A stretch of DNA of 64,000 nt from Siderastrea radians (Eukaryota; Cnidaria; Anthozoa; Scleractinia; Rhizangiidae), in NCBI GenBank assembly GCA_964017195.1, contig OZ024887.1, forward strand, positions 9,214,160 through 9,278,159. Direction: 5' to 3'. The notes beneath the pieces are model-generated. The model was not told the origin of the DNA and did no database searches. It was given only the letters and a program-made list of their open reading frames with translations. Below are positions 1 through 26,636 of the stretch, one piece after another. The first letter of the stretch is position 1. Every line of letters starts with the position of its first letter. The translations under genes were made by a program, and so were the position numbers.

Positions 1-767
1 ATGTTGGCCACACCCTTTAATCCTGCCATCGACTGGGTAATGATGTGCTGATACTTTTCGAGAGCCGCATTAACACCGAAACTCAATCTCTTGTACCGGG
101 AAATCCCGTCGTCTATAGCAAAAGCGGTAATATCCCTTGATCCGGGTTCCAATTCAATTTGGTGAAAACCCCAACGCAAGTCGAGTTTAGAAAATACTGT
201 GCTCCCATTAAGGCTCTCGAGTACCTCGTCTACAGTTGGTATAGGTAATCTCTCACGTACTATGGCCTCATTGGCTCTTCGCATGTCCACACACAAGCGA
301 ATGTCCCCCGAGGGTTTCGGTGCGACGACCACTGGGCTAACCCATGTTGTAGGCCCTTCCACTCTTTCAATGATATCATTCTCAAGCAGTTCATCTACTT
401 TGGCAGTCACTTTATCCTTAAGTGAAAACGGAATTCGACGCATCTCCTGAATCACTGGCACCACTTGAGAGTTGATGTGAAGCTTCAACTGATAATTCTT
501 TAGTTTGCCAATCCCACTGAACATGTTTGGGAATCTAGTCTTGAGGTTTTCTGCGAAAGCATCCCCGACAGTATTACAATTCTCAGTAACAGGGGTAGGC
601 ACTGCACCTACATGTAGAACTCCTAGGTCAACCGCAGTTGAATACCCTAATAGGCACCGTCCTTTTTTAACAACAATAAACTGTGCCGATGCTTTTACTC
701 CATTAACCGATAGCTCTGACTTAAACTGCCCTACTACTTTTAGCTTCTGGCCTCCATACCCATAAAG
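1..767 (-). pseudogene. Reverse transcriptase N-terminal part (Gypsy type)
   Basis: The frame downstream of the TAG is open to the window edge. It shows palm and fingers signatures of Ty3/Gypsy RT: VSPVVVAPKPSGDIRLCVDM, then RLPIPTVDEVL, then FSKLDLRWGFHQIEL. The YxDD catalytic motif would lie past position 1. The short ORFs on the plus strand at 199-450 and 505-765 are shadows of this frame. Confidence 0.88.
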
Positions 768-1346
768 CTACTTGCTGCACGGCTGCAATTCAGCCTTTAA
801 TCCTCTCCGTATGAGCTCCTTAAAGTTATCTTGGCTAATAAGGTTACTTGCTGAACCAGAGTCAATTAGCACGTCTTTGCTAATTTCACCGATCTTCACA
901 GTAATAACAGGCTCACTGGCTGTTGACAATGTGCATGTCTGCTCTTCTATTGTAAAAACAAAGGGATCATCTTCACTCACGTGCACCATGTCTTGTTGGA
1001 CAAAATTGGCTTGTCGTCCACTTCCACGGTTTGGCCTGCGATCATGATGCTGTGTTGAATGCTGCTTTTGCTGCTGCTTGTTGCGTTTTGAAGGTTTAAA
1101 CCCACTTTTTTCTCCCTTGCAACAACGAGCAAAATGACCATATTTTCCACATTTCGCACATCTTCTCCCATTAGCTGGACAATTCCTGTCACGACCAAAA
1201 TGACCCTCATTACCACAGTTGAAACATATATTACCACTCCCTCGTTTTGTTCCGACTGCATTAATGTCGACACTCACATCTTGACTTGGGTTTACCATTT
1301 GAGTGGCTTGCTCACGTGCAGGCTCCCACAGTCTAACTTTATCCAT
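768..1346 (-). pseudogene. Zinc-knuckle and retropepsin part of the Gypsy-type polyprotein
   Basis: A 192-codon frame. Two CCHC zinc knuckles lie at residues about 41-76 (CFNCGNEGHF and CAKCGKYGHF), followed by a Lys/Gln/His-rich linker and an aspartic protease active-site segment VLIDSGSASNLIS near residue 158. The frame is closed by TAG at 768-770, and the same frame stays open beyond it as reverse transcriptase, so the stop is a nonsense change rather than a natural end. The knuckles would bind RNA and the protease would mature the polyprotein in an intact element. Confidence 0.88.
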
Positions 1347-1842
1347 CTTTCAGAGAAATATTCTTCACTTCAAGTAATTTCTTTTTCCATTCGATATCAG
1401 GCAGCTTTTCGATTAACTGATCACGTAAATTATCCTCCAAAGATTCGCCAAATTTGCAATGTCGAGCTTGTTTTCGTAATCGGACCATACATTTGTCAGC
1501 AGTTTCTCCCGCTAGCGGCGCCATGTGCCTGAAAACATGTCTCTCGTACGGCACATTGTCCTCTGCATGAAAATGAGCATCTAACGTTCGGATACAAACT
1601 TTGTAATCATCATCTGTTGACGCGTTGACTGGTCCAGGATCTACCAGGTCTTCGTAGAGGTCTTGAACTTCTATGCCTGCCAAATGAAGCAGCTGTGACT
1701 TCTTTCGTCCTGCTTGTGTAATGCCTTTTCCTTCGATGTAATACTTGTACGATCTCTTCCAACGTTTCCATCGCTCGGCAACCTGTGACGCCGATCCGGT
1801 CAAATCAAAAGGAGGCAAAGCTCGTTCCGCTGTATTTGTCAT
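1339..1842 (-). pseudogene. Gag capsid-like ORF of the Gypsy-type element
   Basis: A 167-codon open frame starting MTNTAERALPPFDLTG. It has the charged, helix-rich character of retrotransposon Gag, with WKRWKRSYKYYIEGKG near residue 26 and a KCMVRLRKQARHCKFG segment near residue 117. It ends eight bases inside the start of the next ORF, in another frame. Related elements often keep gag and zinc knuckles in one frame, so I read this as a frameshift, although programmed frameshifting cannot be excluded. It starts 17 bases inside the presumed LTR edge. Confidence 0.8.
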
Positions 1843-1858
1843 CCTCTGTCGCCAATTT

Positions 1859-2012
1859 GTAGTGTAGTAACCGCCACCAAGGCCATAAAATACATAGAAA
1901 CTTTATTGACAATCCGCCCGACACGAAGTCAACTTCACACTCGCTCTACACTCCTTCGCGCGCTAACTCAAGTGTCCCGGATGTGTTTTGCGTGTGTCCG
2001 CTGGACACTACA
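1859..2012 (-). repeat. Putative 5' LTR of the Gypsy-type element
   Basis: On the minus strand the segment begins TGTAGTGTCC and ends ACTACA, giving TG...CA termini typical of LTRs, and contains AATAAA-type sequence (near 1896). Directly downstream is AATTGGCGACAG, whose TGGCGAC could pair with a tRNA 3' end as primer-binding site. Length would be about 150 bp, short for a Gypsy LTR. The 3' border is ambiguous by 4 bp because of a local ACTACACTACA duplication. The partner LTR is outside the window, so this is an inference. Confidence 0.55.
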
Positions 2013-2303
2013 GAAGCATTGACAAACGACACCAGTGTAATATCACTCTAATCAACGGGAACCCCAACATCCTAGTTATCTAATACATCAGCGCCTAAAA
2101 CATCTTCGACAAGGCCCGAAAACACAACGAAGTTACTCTCTTGGCAATCCCGAACGTCACACGAACAACATCGAATCCACCCGACTGCTCACGGAAATAA
2201 CCACAGGAAAGCACCATAATCTCGTGGTTGCGATAAAAAAAACTTAAACAGAATCTGATGCCGGTGCTTACCTTGGGAAACGTAATGTGGTTAGAAGTCA
2301 ATG

Positions 2304-3249
2304 TTACGATTCCTCGTCGCTCTGTTTACAAAATAATTTTCTTATGACACTTTTAACACCGTCTCTAATTTCTTTCATCCTCCAATAATACAGCAAGGGA
2401 TTGAAAAGTGACGAAGAGAACACCACGGCTGCGCAAGCATTTAATGTTGCGCTGTTTTATCGTCATTTTGAGAACTGAAGTGGAACACAAAAAAAATGCA
2501 ACATAGGTAGGGGGCGTAACTAAGCACTAAAATAGCAAGAATATACAGAATTGTAATAACAGACTTCTGGTACTTTTTCATAGTAATTGCGTTTTCATTC
2601 GGCTGCACTTGATTTTGGTCGCGCCGTATGATTTGAAAAACTTTAAAGTAAGCGAAAGCCGTAAGAAGAACACAACGTGCAGCCGCCAAAGAGTAAAACG
2701 TTATAACTGAACGGAATATTTTATCTTGATAATACAAACTGTACATGCAAGCAGCTACACCAAGAATAGGTAACACCCCAAATGTGATGTAAAGAACGAT
2801 AACTCGGCGCACAGTAAGAACAGATCTTCGGCTCATATGCAGCCATCTTTCCACAGCTATCATCGTTATGACGATGACGGTTAAGGATGAAAAATATAGC
2901 GCAGCGCTTTCTGTGACAAGACAACAATGCAGTATAATTTACGGTTTCGTGCCATTTCGGCCAATTTGTATATGACAGAAAAGGGCTGGCTTAGAAGGCC
3001 CGTGCAGAAGTCGGTGGCAGCCAACCCAGCCAGAAGAACGTAAGATGGAGTCCTGAGAGACGGTTTCCTCCAAATTGCTGCCAAAACGAAGCCATTTGCC
3101 ACCACTGTTATCGGGGCTAAGAATGCGGTGATAACGCAAGCTGCAAGTGTTACTGAGTAGTACGTTGAGCTGCTTTCATTGCGGAGTCGAGGTATTAAGA
3201 AACACCAGCCACCTGACGAAAAAGAGGAGTTAAAAGACATCGCTTGCAT
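2304..3249 (-). pseudogene. Rhodopsin-class G-protein-coupled receptor pseudogene
   Basis: A single-exon class A GPCR reading from ATG at 3249 to TAA at 2304-2306. It has N-glycosylation-like NSS and NES sites before TM1, a TM1 with ITVVANGFVLAAIW, TM2 with VLLAGLAATDFCTG, then an ERW triplet in the DRY position after TM3, TM5 and TM6 (ILYILAILVLSYAP), and TM7 with NPLLYYWRMKEIRDG, an NPxxY match. Two frameshifts break it: one just before TM3 (about 2900) and one between TM6 and TM7 (about 2445). The ligand cannot be inferred. A related copy lies at 5530-6415. Sequencing error at both shifts is possible but less likely than decay. Confidence 0.85.
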
Positions 3250-5043
3250 TGAAGTTTTGAACCACGTTATGAGAAGCTGAAAAGCGGCATTAAATTTTTA
3301 AGTCATTTCGCTTAAATTGTTTCCTTGTTCATTGTGCTATTTCTTTCGAGTTGTGGAACTTTGCTTGTGGGTTTAGCTATTTTTAAATATAACTTAGAAA
3401 AATCGACGTTTAGATTGATTAATAGCATGGGATATATCATTCATTGTATGGTAACACTATTGTATTTATTCAAACCAAATCTTCTCAAGGAAAACTCGTT
3501 TCGCTTTTATGAAACAAATTAAACAATCCCTTTGTCATTTATAAATCTTCATAAGTAAGGGCCACTTAGACGAATACATTGGTCGTCGTTATTCATTGCC
3601 AAACCTGCGAATGCAGGCGCTGTAGTTGTAGGCTGTTAATTGTTATCAGGAGCTCTTTCAAATGATTTGTTTGAAGATGTTTTTAATTAATCGATTTAAT
3701 TTCAACAGGATGCACAACTTTTTCGACAGATATGAAATCAGTGAAAATTGGAATCATTAATTATTGATACTGAACTGCAATAGTTAAAAGAATGTTGAAA
3801 AACGTTGTCTGGGAAAAAGAAAAAAACATGAAAGATGCGACATAATGGAATTCTGGGAAAACAGCGCGGCAAGTCTCTTACTGCGTTATGTTCATTGATA
3901 TTCAAGGTATCTTTTTTTGTTCTGAAGAGGTTTTCGAGTATATCTATCAGTTTTTTCCGTTCCTTTATAATGTACACGGTGTCTGAGAATCAAAGAAGGT
4001 TCTTCTGCCTCCCAAAAAGCCATTGGGTTGCGACCATGGTTATGCTTTTTACCCGACAATTAAACGGGGACATGTGCCATGTATTATTTTGTCCAAACGA
4101 CGGAGAAGAAATAATCACGCTTTTGGCGCTCTATTTTTCATGAAAAACAGTAGCAATTTCCTGGAGATGCCAAGGCTAGGGCAAAAAATTCACTAGTTTG
4201 CAAACAGGACAGGTGGGAAAAAAAACTCGCTAACGCTAATTCGCTAAAACTAACCTCCGATACTCCCACGAAATGATGCATCCGATGCACAGAATGTTTC
4301 CTACACGGAGTTTTGGGTGATCTGGACGCCATGCTGCAGTCTGGCATTATTTCCTAGGCGTTCCCAAGACCAAGAAGACCAAGATTTTTTTGTGTGTGAG
4401 CGAATCGGGCGAGTACGATAATTTTAGCCAAATGTTCGACCGAGTAGGGTAATTTACGGGTCTCCCAGTTGCCTTGTTCTCTTCATTTCTTCACTTCTGA
4501 GCGAGTCCGACTGTTATTTTGAAAACATCGCTTTCACGAGCCTTAGGTAACTTACCAAAGTAAACAGAGAAAAACAAAGCAAAACAACATGGCAGCAATT
4601 TTATGAGTTTTTATTTCTTTTTCGTCAATTTCAAAAGGCCTAAATTTTGGCTTTAGTTTTACTAGTTTGATAAACCGATATATCTATCATAAATGCACAG
4701 CACACCACACAAACAGAGGATGGTAAGCCTGTGGTGCCACCACACCAGAGTAGAATCCACTCTTGAACGAGCCGAAAACGCATAACGATTAGGCTCAGTG
4801 GTTCAAGAAACAAATGATAAAAAGGGATTGAGGAATTACGGTGAGGGCTCCCCTCTCACAACTCTCTGTCCCAAATAACCAGAAAAATACCTGATCTGAA
4901 TAGTGTTTATGAAAGAGGATGGATGAGATGAAACATTTCCTTTTTGTAATCAACTGTTTCGTAATGTAATTTGGTTCAGATATTCCCGAATATAAACTCT
5001 CTTCACCAAACATGGTGAAACATTGTCCTACGTAGATGTAAAG
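3250..5043. other. Intergenic stretch with one dispersed repeat
   Basis: No convincing coding exon is visible. ORFs here are short and lack family resemblance. The only structure found is the repeat at 3834-4078, related to 8690-8920 in opposite orientation, and a small hairpin around TTCACCAAACATGGTGAA near 5005. Confidence 0.6.
3834..4078 (+). repeat. Dispersed repeat, copy A
   Basis: The segment starting GATGCGACATAATGGAATTC matches the reverse complement of 8690-8920 over about 240 bp with scattered substitutions and small indels. Shared landmarks include TTCTGGGAAAACAGC, CACGGTGTCTGAGAATCAAAG and ACCCGACAAT. No terminal repeats or coding capacity were recognised; it may be a fragment of a larger mobile element. 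Confidence 0.75.
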
Positions 5044-5115
5044 GGTCCCATGGTGTAATGGTTAGCACTCTGGACTCTGAATCCAGCGATCCGAGTTCAA
5101 ATCTCGGTGGGACCT
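5044..5115 (+). tRNA. tRNA-Gln, anticodon CTG
   Basis: A complete 72-nt cloverleaf. Acceptor stem GGTCCCA pairs with TGGGACC, with discriminator T. The D arm is GTGTAATGGTTAGCAC, the anticodon stem CTGGA/TCCAG encloses the loop CTCTGAA (anticodon CTG, reading CAG), and the T arm CCGAG-TTCAAAT-CTCGG carries a good B box. No intron. TTTTTTT occurs at about 5126, fitting Pol III termination. It decodes glutamine and sits alone between two GPCR pseudogenes. Confidence 0.95.
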
Positions 5116-5529
5116 TGCTTTACTTTTTTTAAATTAAAACTGTTTATCCAGAAAAATTGCCAGTAAACAGTGTTTTTTGTTTGTTTGTTTGTTTGTTTGT
5201 TTGGTTTCCAATCTAATTTCACCATTTAGAACATATATGGCTTGAAAAAATATACCGAGTCTTTCACTTAAGTAAAATTATTTTCATTTCAGGTAAATAA
5301 AGCTAATAATAGTGAGTTTTCGTTACCTATGAATTGAGTTTTAACAACACTTCTCCTGGAGGTTGTCAGCCGGGATTAACAGATTTAAAGGTGACAACTG
5401 AATCACAGAACTTGATGTTGACACATCCTATTTTCCTAGACCTAACCTAACGATATTTCAATGTTAACAAAGTGTCTGCAAGAAGGACGTTTGCGGAAGT
5501 ACAGTATCAGATATATTATTGTCTTCAGT
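5116..5529. other. Non-coding stretch with (TTTG)n microsatellite
   Basis: Contains a TTTG array at about 5175-5203. Nothing else recognised. Confidence 0.6.
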
Positions 5530-6415
5530 TGCTATTCCTCTCCGTTGTGTTTGCAAAAAAATCTTCTCATGGGGCTTTTAACACCGTCTCGCATTTCTTT
5601 CATCCTCAAATACCGTAAAGTTCCGAAAGTAACGACCCTCGTTACTTTCAGATTTAGCAGCCTTTTCCTATCGCTACTTTCGGAGGGTAGCTACTTTCGG
5701 GGTTCGCTACTTTCGGGTAGCTAGAACGTGCACCGTACATGGGCCGTTCGAAGTTAATAAAATCGCGACAAATTTTTACTTCTGTTTTTTAGATGTGAGC
5801 ACGTGCATATGAAGGAACTGGTTTAATATATCGTATGGTAGTTTTGTTACTAGACAAAAAGGTTTGATTATCCCTATTACGTATGAAACGGGTATTCAGA
5901 GACGAAAGGAATACTTTTTGAAAACAAATGTAATGTACTTTAAGAGTTTTGTATCATCCTCTGAATAGGAATGCCAAAGATCATTATAACCATTAAAATA
6001 AACCGCGGATCAGTTTGGTATAGCTTGTTATATCTATCATTACCGTTAGTTCTTGCTAAAAAGGGAAATTGAGGTCGCTACTTTCGGAGGGTCGTTGAAT
6101 TCGGGGGGGGGGGGGTGGGGTCGCTACTTTCGGGATTTGCTAACTCGCTACTTTCGGGGAGTCGTTACTTTCGGAACTTTACGGTAATACAGCAAGGGAT
6201 TGAACAACGACGAAAAAGAACGCCACCGCCGCGCAGACGTTCAAGGCCGCTCCGGATTTTCCGTAATCTTGAAAAAAGTGAAACACAACTATGCAATATA
6301 GGTATGGAATATAATGAATTAAGATCGAAAATGCCAAGAATATACAGAATTGAAAACATAGATTTCATGTATTTTTCCATGTTTATGACACTGGGATTTA
6401 TTTGTACTTGGTTTT
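5530..6415 (-). pseudogene. Second GPCR pseudogene fragment, split by a MITE
   Basis: Two blocks, 5530-5612 and 6185-6415, align with the C-terminal tail, TM7 and TM6 of the receptor pseudogene at 2304-3249. For example AATACAGCAAGGGATTGAA is shared. The TM6 part reads MEKYMKSMFSILYILGIF, like the first copy's KKYQKSVITILYILAIL, and NVCAAVAF corresponds to its NACAAVVF. The blocks are separated by a 572-bp TIR element. Upstream TM1-TM5 are missing: homology stops at the palindrome at 6416-6456. Frames are disrupted, so this is clearly dead. Confidence 0.8.
5613..6184. mobile_element. 572-bp MITE with CTTTCGG-rich ends, TA target duplication
   Basis: Begins CCGTAAAGTTCCGAAAGTAA and ends with its reverse complement, about 25 bp of near-perfect TIR. 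It is flanked by TA on both sides (5611-5612, 6185-6186), and removing it restores the GPCR alignment, which supports the borders. Inside both ends the motif CTACTTTCGG is repeated many times in alternating spacing. TA target suggests a Tc1/mariner-type transposase. No transposase ORF is present, so it is non-autonomous. Confidence 0.85.
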
Positions 6416-6456
6416 GATGGTGACGAATGATTTATCATAAATCATTCGTCACCATC
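6416..6456. repeat. Perfect 20+1+20 palindrome at GPCR breakpoint
   Basis: GATGGTGACGAATGATTTAT, then one C, then its exact reverse complement. The left arm is still aligned to the GPCR coding sequence; the right arm is its fold-back copy, after which homology ends. This looks like an inverted-duplication rearrangement scar. Confidence 0.92.
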
Positions 6457-6871
6457 ATTGGTCCATCTGTTGTAGTTGGTTGCTATCTTCAAATTACAGT
6501 CATATAGAATTAAAAATCTTTCCCATTTCTATTAGTCCCTCACGTAAACGTAATCAGAAAAAACACAGGAAAGTGCCAAAGCAATATTAAGCGAAATTCA
6601 AGGGGTCATCATATCTTTGATTTAATGCCATTAACCTTTAAAGAAAGTTATTGTAATACAAAGGTAGGAAAAGAAACATCGTTTTAAATTTTCTTCAGTA
6701 GCCAGGAATAGCATTTTTAGTTAGTCAGATTGAAAAATAGAAAAAAAAACTAATGTTTTCTTTAAAAAGAATAATGTTTAAGAAACTTGTTTTCTTGCGC
6801 AGAGATTGGTCATGATAGAGGAATTATATCTCAAGTGAGTTATTTGTACTGATAACGTGATATCAAACTAC
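6457..6871. other. Non-coding stretch, nothing recognised
   Basis: AT-rich sequence without ORFs of note, repeats or family signatures. Confidence 0.5.
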
Positions 6872-6878
6872 TTATTTT

Positions 6879-7905
6879 CCCGGCGTCTCCAATCGATGGA
6901 AATCGATGATCGGTAAGGCAATCGATCAATCGATATCAATCGATAAAATAAGCTAATTGGTATCGATTGGTATTGGCCAATCGATGACCAATCCATAGTC
7001 ACATGAAACTCGTTGATCGATTGTCATCGACTGGCAAAACAAGTAGCTCCCAGTTACTCCCGGAGTTCCTTAACGCGAAGAATAAGTACCGCGTGGTACG
7101 CGCACTCGAATTTAATAGCACTTGTCATGGCGGACACGCAGAGAAAGTCTGAGTCGCAAGACATTGAACTGTCCATAAGCGGCATCGTTAAAGGCTACCA
7201 CCATTGCCGTTTTGAAGTGAATACTGGCGAGCTTTTTAGTTTCAAAACGAGTTCCCAATCTTTAAACTCTCAGTTCATTATAGCTTCAACTCGTTGAATT
7301 TGTCTAATGTGGCTGGACAATGTATCCGGAAGGTAAATTCAAATCGGCGTTACAGTCCAGGGAAAAGGAAAATTTACCGTCGTGTGTTCACGTTCTACAC
7401 AAAAATTTTAATTTGGTCATTTAATTTTACGTTATAGTTGTGCACGGAATGACAAAGAAATGTACCAACAGGTATAACGCACGTGCAGAGTTATCGTTTT
7501 GTTAATTAGAGCTTAATTTTGAGACGTTCTCGTTAGCTATCTCTGTCGTGTTTGCTTCAGATCTTACAAAGCGACAGAAGAGAGAGAAAAATAGGTCTTA
7601 TTCTCCTGTTAACGTTCCGGGGAATGAAATAAAATCTGTTGAAAATCTGTACGTAAAAAGATGTGATATGTAGTGCCTTTTCCGTCGGCTTGTAGACTGT
7701 GAAACGGGAAAAAATTCGCAACCAATCGATACCAATCGATATTAATTAAGCTATCGATTACTATTGGAAATCGATAGCAATCGATAAAAGGTCACAAAGA
7801 TCTGCTTCATCGATTGGTCATCGATTATCAATATCAATCGATTAATTGATATTGATTGATATCGATTGTCATCGATTATCGATTTCATTGATTGGAGACG
7901 CCGGG
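6879..7905. mobile_element. 1.03-kb TIR element with ATCGAT-rich ends
   Basis: Starts CCCGGCGTCTCCAATCGATG and ends with the near-exact reverse complement (CATTGATTGGAGACGCCGGG). TTATTTT occurs immediately outside both ends (6872-6878 and 7906-7912), consistent with a 7-bp target duplication. About 150-190 bp at each end are dense in ATCGAT/CAATCGAT words in both orientations. The middle holds a short ORF with its own ATG. Superfamily not assignable from 7 bp alone (P- or hAT-like are options). Confidence 0.85.
7127..7297 (+). CDS. Short ORF carried by the ATCGAT-rich element
   Basis: A 56-codon frame from ATGGCGGAC. It starts MADTQRKSESQDIELSIS and has the segment GIVKGYHHCRFEVNTGELF, which superficially resembles the start of HIRAN-like domains found in cnidarian TE-linked proteins; I could not test this. 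It ends at TGA at 7295-7297. It may be a remnant first exon of a captured or transposon gene, since a longer product would be needed for a complete domain. Function unknown. Confidence 0.4.
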   Translation: MADTQRKSESQDIELSISGIVKGYHHCRFEVNTGELFSFKTSSQSLNSQFIIASTR

Positions 7906-7912
7906 TTATTTT

Positions 7913-9115
7913 AGGCGCTACAAGGAACATCTCAAAAGCTGTAAATTATTTTCGGAAATAATTTATGTCCCACTCTTTAAGAATTGACCATTACACGAGC
8001 TCAGACGGCAGTTCAAGTTACTCTATTTACGTTTCAACACAGTTCGTAGAGGTATTATGTGAGGATTAATAATCTGAATGACAAACGGCGAATTTACAAA
8101 CTTGTTCCAACATATTTGTCCGTAGCCAGTTAAGTCTTCCGAGTTTATTTGCCGATTGTTAGTTGATTAAGGCAATTCATTTAATGTTAGTGAGGCTCAC
8201 TATGAGACTCACTATGAAGCAAAAAATTCCCACCAAACACAATCAGGTCCACTTTTGATACACATTTTCATTTATACTAATACTTTTTTTTAAACAGCTA
8301 GCTGTGCCTTTCAGTTGTCAAAATCTAAAAATCATATATGATGTGCAGCACCACAACGATCATGAGAGTCAATCAGTTGACAAGCCCCTGTTAAGACTTT
8401 ATGTCATTGCTGGATCACGCGCCGGTGCCTGAGTACTACTGAATGGAACTGTGGTGAGACGGTTTCTTCCCTGTTCTTGCCTTAGGCGCAACAACTTGAT
8501 GCAACAATGACGCAACAACATAATGTTGATCACACGTATCCGTTTTGTAAACTTTATGCCTGAGACACTGTGACCGAAACTTGCCCTTGTTCGAGAACGG
8601 CGCCAGAGTACTACACTTGAAGGCAGTGGTCGTGCCCTGGCATCGATAAAGTTTAATGTATATACCCCTAATTGAAGAAACATTGTCGGGTGAAAAGCAT
8701 AAACCATGAACTATACGACCCAATGGTTTTCTGGGAAGCGGAAAATCCTGCTTTGATTCTCAGACACCGTGCACAGCATAATGGTACGGAAAAATAAAAC
8801 GGATAGATATACACCAAAATCTCTCCATGAATAAAAAATACCTTGAATATGAATAAACGGAACGGAGTAACAATCTTGCCGTGCTGTTTTCCCAGAATTC
8901 CATAATGTCGCATCGTTCATGGTTTCACCAGACAATGTTTCTTCAATGAGGTGTATATTAGTGCCTACCAAACGTCGAGCACTGTTCCAGAGCGCCAAGT
9001 CTGAACGGGGTCTAAGATTCATTGATTCGTGGAATCAATCGCTAATTCATTACTTAACAAGTCAAAGTTAGTTTGTCACTTCAGCTTATCGTCAGCTTAT
9101 GATCTATCGGCCATC
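7913..9115. other. Flank 3' of Mesh/SUSD2-like copy 1
   Basis: Contains the probable 3' UTR side of copy 1 (minus strand) and the dispersed repeat at 8690-8945. ORFs at 8399-9022 overlap this repeat and show no family features. No clear poly(A) signal was pinned down. Confidence 0.5.
8690..8945 (-). repeat. Dispersed repeat, copy B
   Basis: Reverse-complement relative of 3834-4078 (see landmarks there). The two copies diverge by many substitutions, so they are not a recent duplication. Confidence 0.75.
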
Positions 9116-25625
<16,510 letters not shown>

Positions 25626-25705
25626 GATACAATATGTCAGTCTTTGGAGCCGCTTGAAAGATCTTCAGTGCCTCAGCTATTAAAAAAATAGGTTATAGTC
25701 CCGAC

Positions 25706-25712
25706 TTTTATA
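25706..25712 (-). promoter_or_regulatory. Candidate TATA box of copy 1
   Basis: Minus strand reads ACATATAAAAGTC about 80 bp upstream of the ATG at 25625, a good TATA match at the right distance for a short 5' UTR. No transcription start data. Confidence 0.45.
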
Positions 25713-26354
25713 TGTCAGCCGAGCGCTTCTTAAGGGAGTTTCCCTACTATTTTGGGGTTCACCATGTCATAAGCTGTATATACCTCAATGACGAGGGTGC
25801 TTTCAGATATGTTGGATCATAAATACCTTTACCCGCGGTCGATTTGATTCGCGAAACAAAGCCGGTTTACAAAGCCTTTTCTTGTTTCAAAAGGTTTGTA
25901 TCCACTGGTCTGGACAGCCGAATTGGTCAGTTTGAAAGTGGCACTGACTGTGAAAGCGTTTTTTTTTCACGCTGCGTGACTCAGGTGGGCGATTCCGGGA
26001 AAAAACCCGGTAGTCGCATGGAAGTGAGGTTTAGGGGCAAAAGCTTAAAGTGTTTCGCCGTCATAATATCTAATTTTGATTCTTGTTATATAGCTTGAAT
26101 TTTTCCTCTAATAGCGCGCGCTCTAATTGGTCAGTTCAGGATCACATGACATCTAACAATGAAACTGTTTCCCGCCAAAAGTCTCTGAGCGGGCAACATT
26201 GCAAAGTCTATTACGTCAGAGGGTAACAATGCAATGTTACCCACGAATGTTGACCGAAGACTGCTGTTGCACGTGAACAGAACTTGATTGAAGGTACCGG
26301 TGGTGTGATCATAGCGTTTGACCAGCGCGTTTTTCAAAGTTCTGTATACAGGCA

Positions 26355-26621
26355 ATGGCGACTCCTTCACGCTTTGCTGAGTTATCGCAACAAGAAATTG
26401 CCGGCCTTGTGGAGGAAAAAGATTCCACAAACACACAGTCAGCGACAAAAACTGCCTTGTCTACGTTAAAAACCTTCTGCGGAGAGAAATGTCCTAACAA
26501 AGTCCAGAATTTTGAGGAAATTTCAAAAGAAGAACTAAACGAATTCCTTGTTGACTTTTATCCCAATACAAGCATTCGCTTTGGCCTGCAACGATACTTT
26601 AACCGGAAAAGGAGAAGTTGA
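26355..26621 (+). pseudogene. Crypton/QRICH1-like N-terminal fragment
   Basis: An 88-codon frame starting MATPSRFAELSQQEIAGLVE, with STKTALS-like helix, FEEISKEELNEFLVDFY and IRFGLQRYF. This is the SAM-like N-terminal core-binding layout seen in Crypton-derived proteins (QRICH1, ZMYM, KCTD1-like) that are very abundant in cnidarians. Between LVDFYPN and SIRFGLQRYF the usual spacer is shortened. The frame closes at TGA soon after, and a TIR element begins 15 bp later, so the remainder of the recombinase is lost. Probably a dead fragment. Confidence 0.65.
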
Positions 26622-26636
26622 GCAAAGTAAGCTTAA

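Larger units (their letters stand above)
1..2012 (-). mobile_element. Ty3/Gypsy-type LTR retrotransposon, decayed, cut by the window edge
   Basis: Reading leftward on the minus strand the order is a short LTR, a primer-binding-like site, gag, zinc knuckles with a retropepsin, and reverse transcriptase, the order of Ty3/Gypsy elements. The element is broken: gag and the zinc-knuckle part are in different frames where they meet (about 1339-1346), and an in-frame TAG at 768-770 separates protease from reverse transcriptase. Integrase and the second LTR lie beyond position 1. The copy cannot make a full polyprotein. Confidence 0.9.

Noticed and set aside
2095..2301. 68-codon ORF on minus strand starting at 2301
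   Set aside because: Lies in 3' flank of the GPCR pseudogene, no features.
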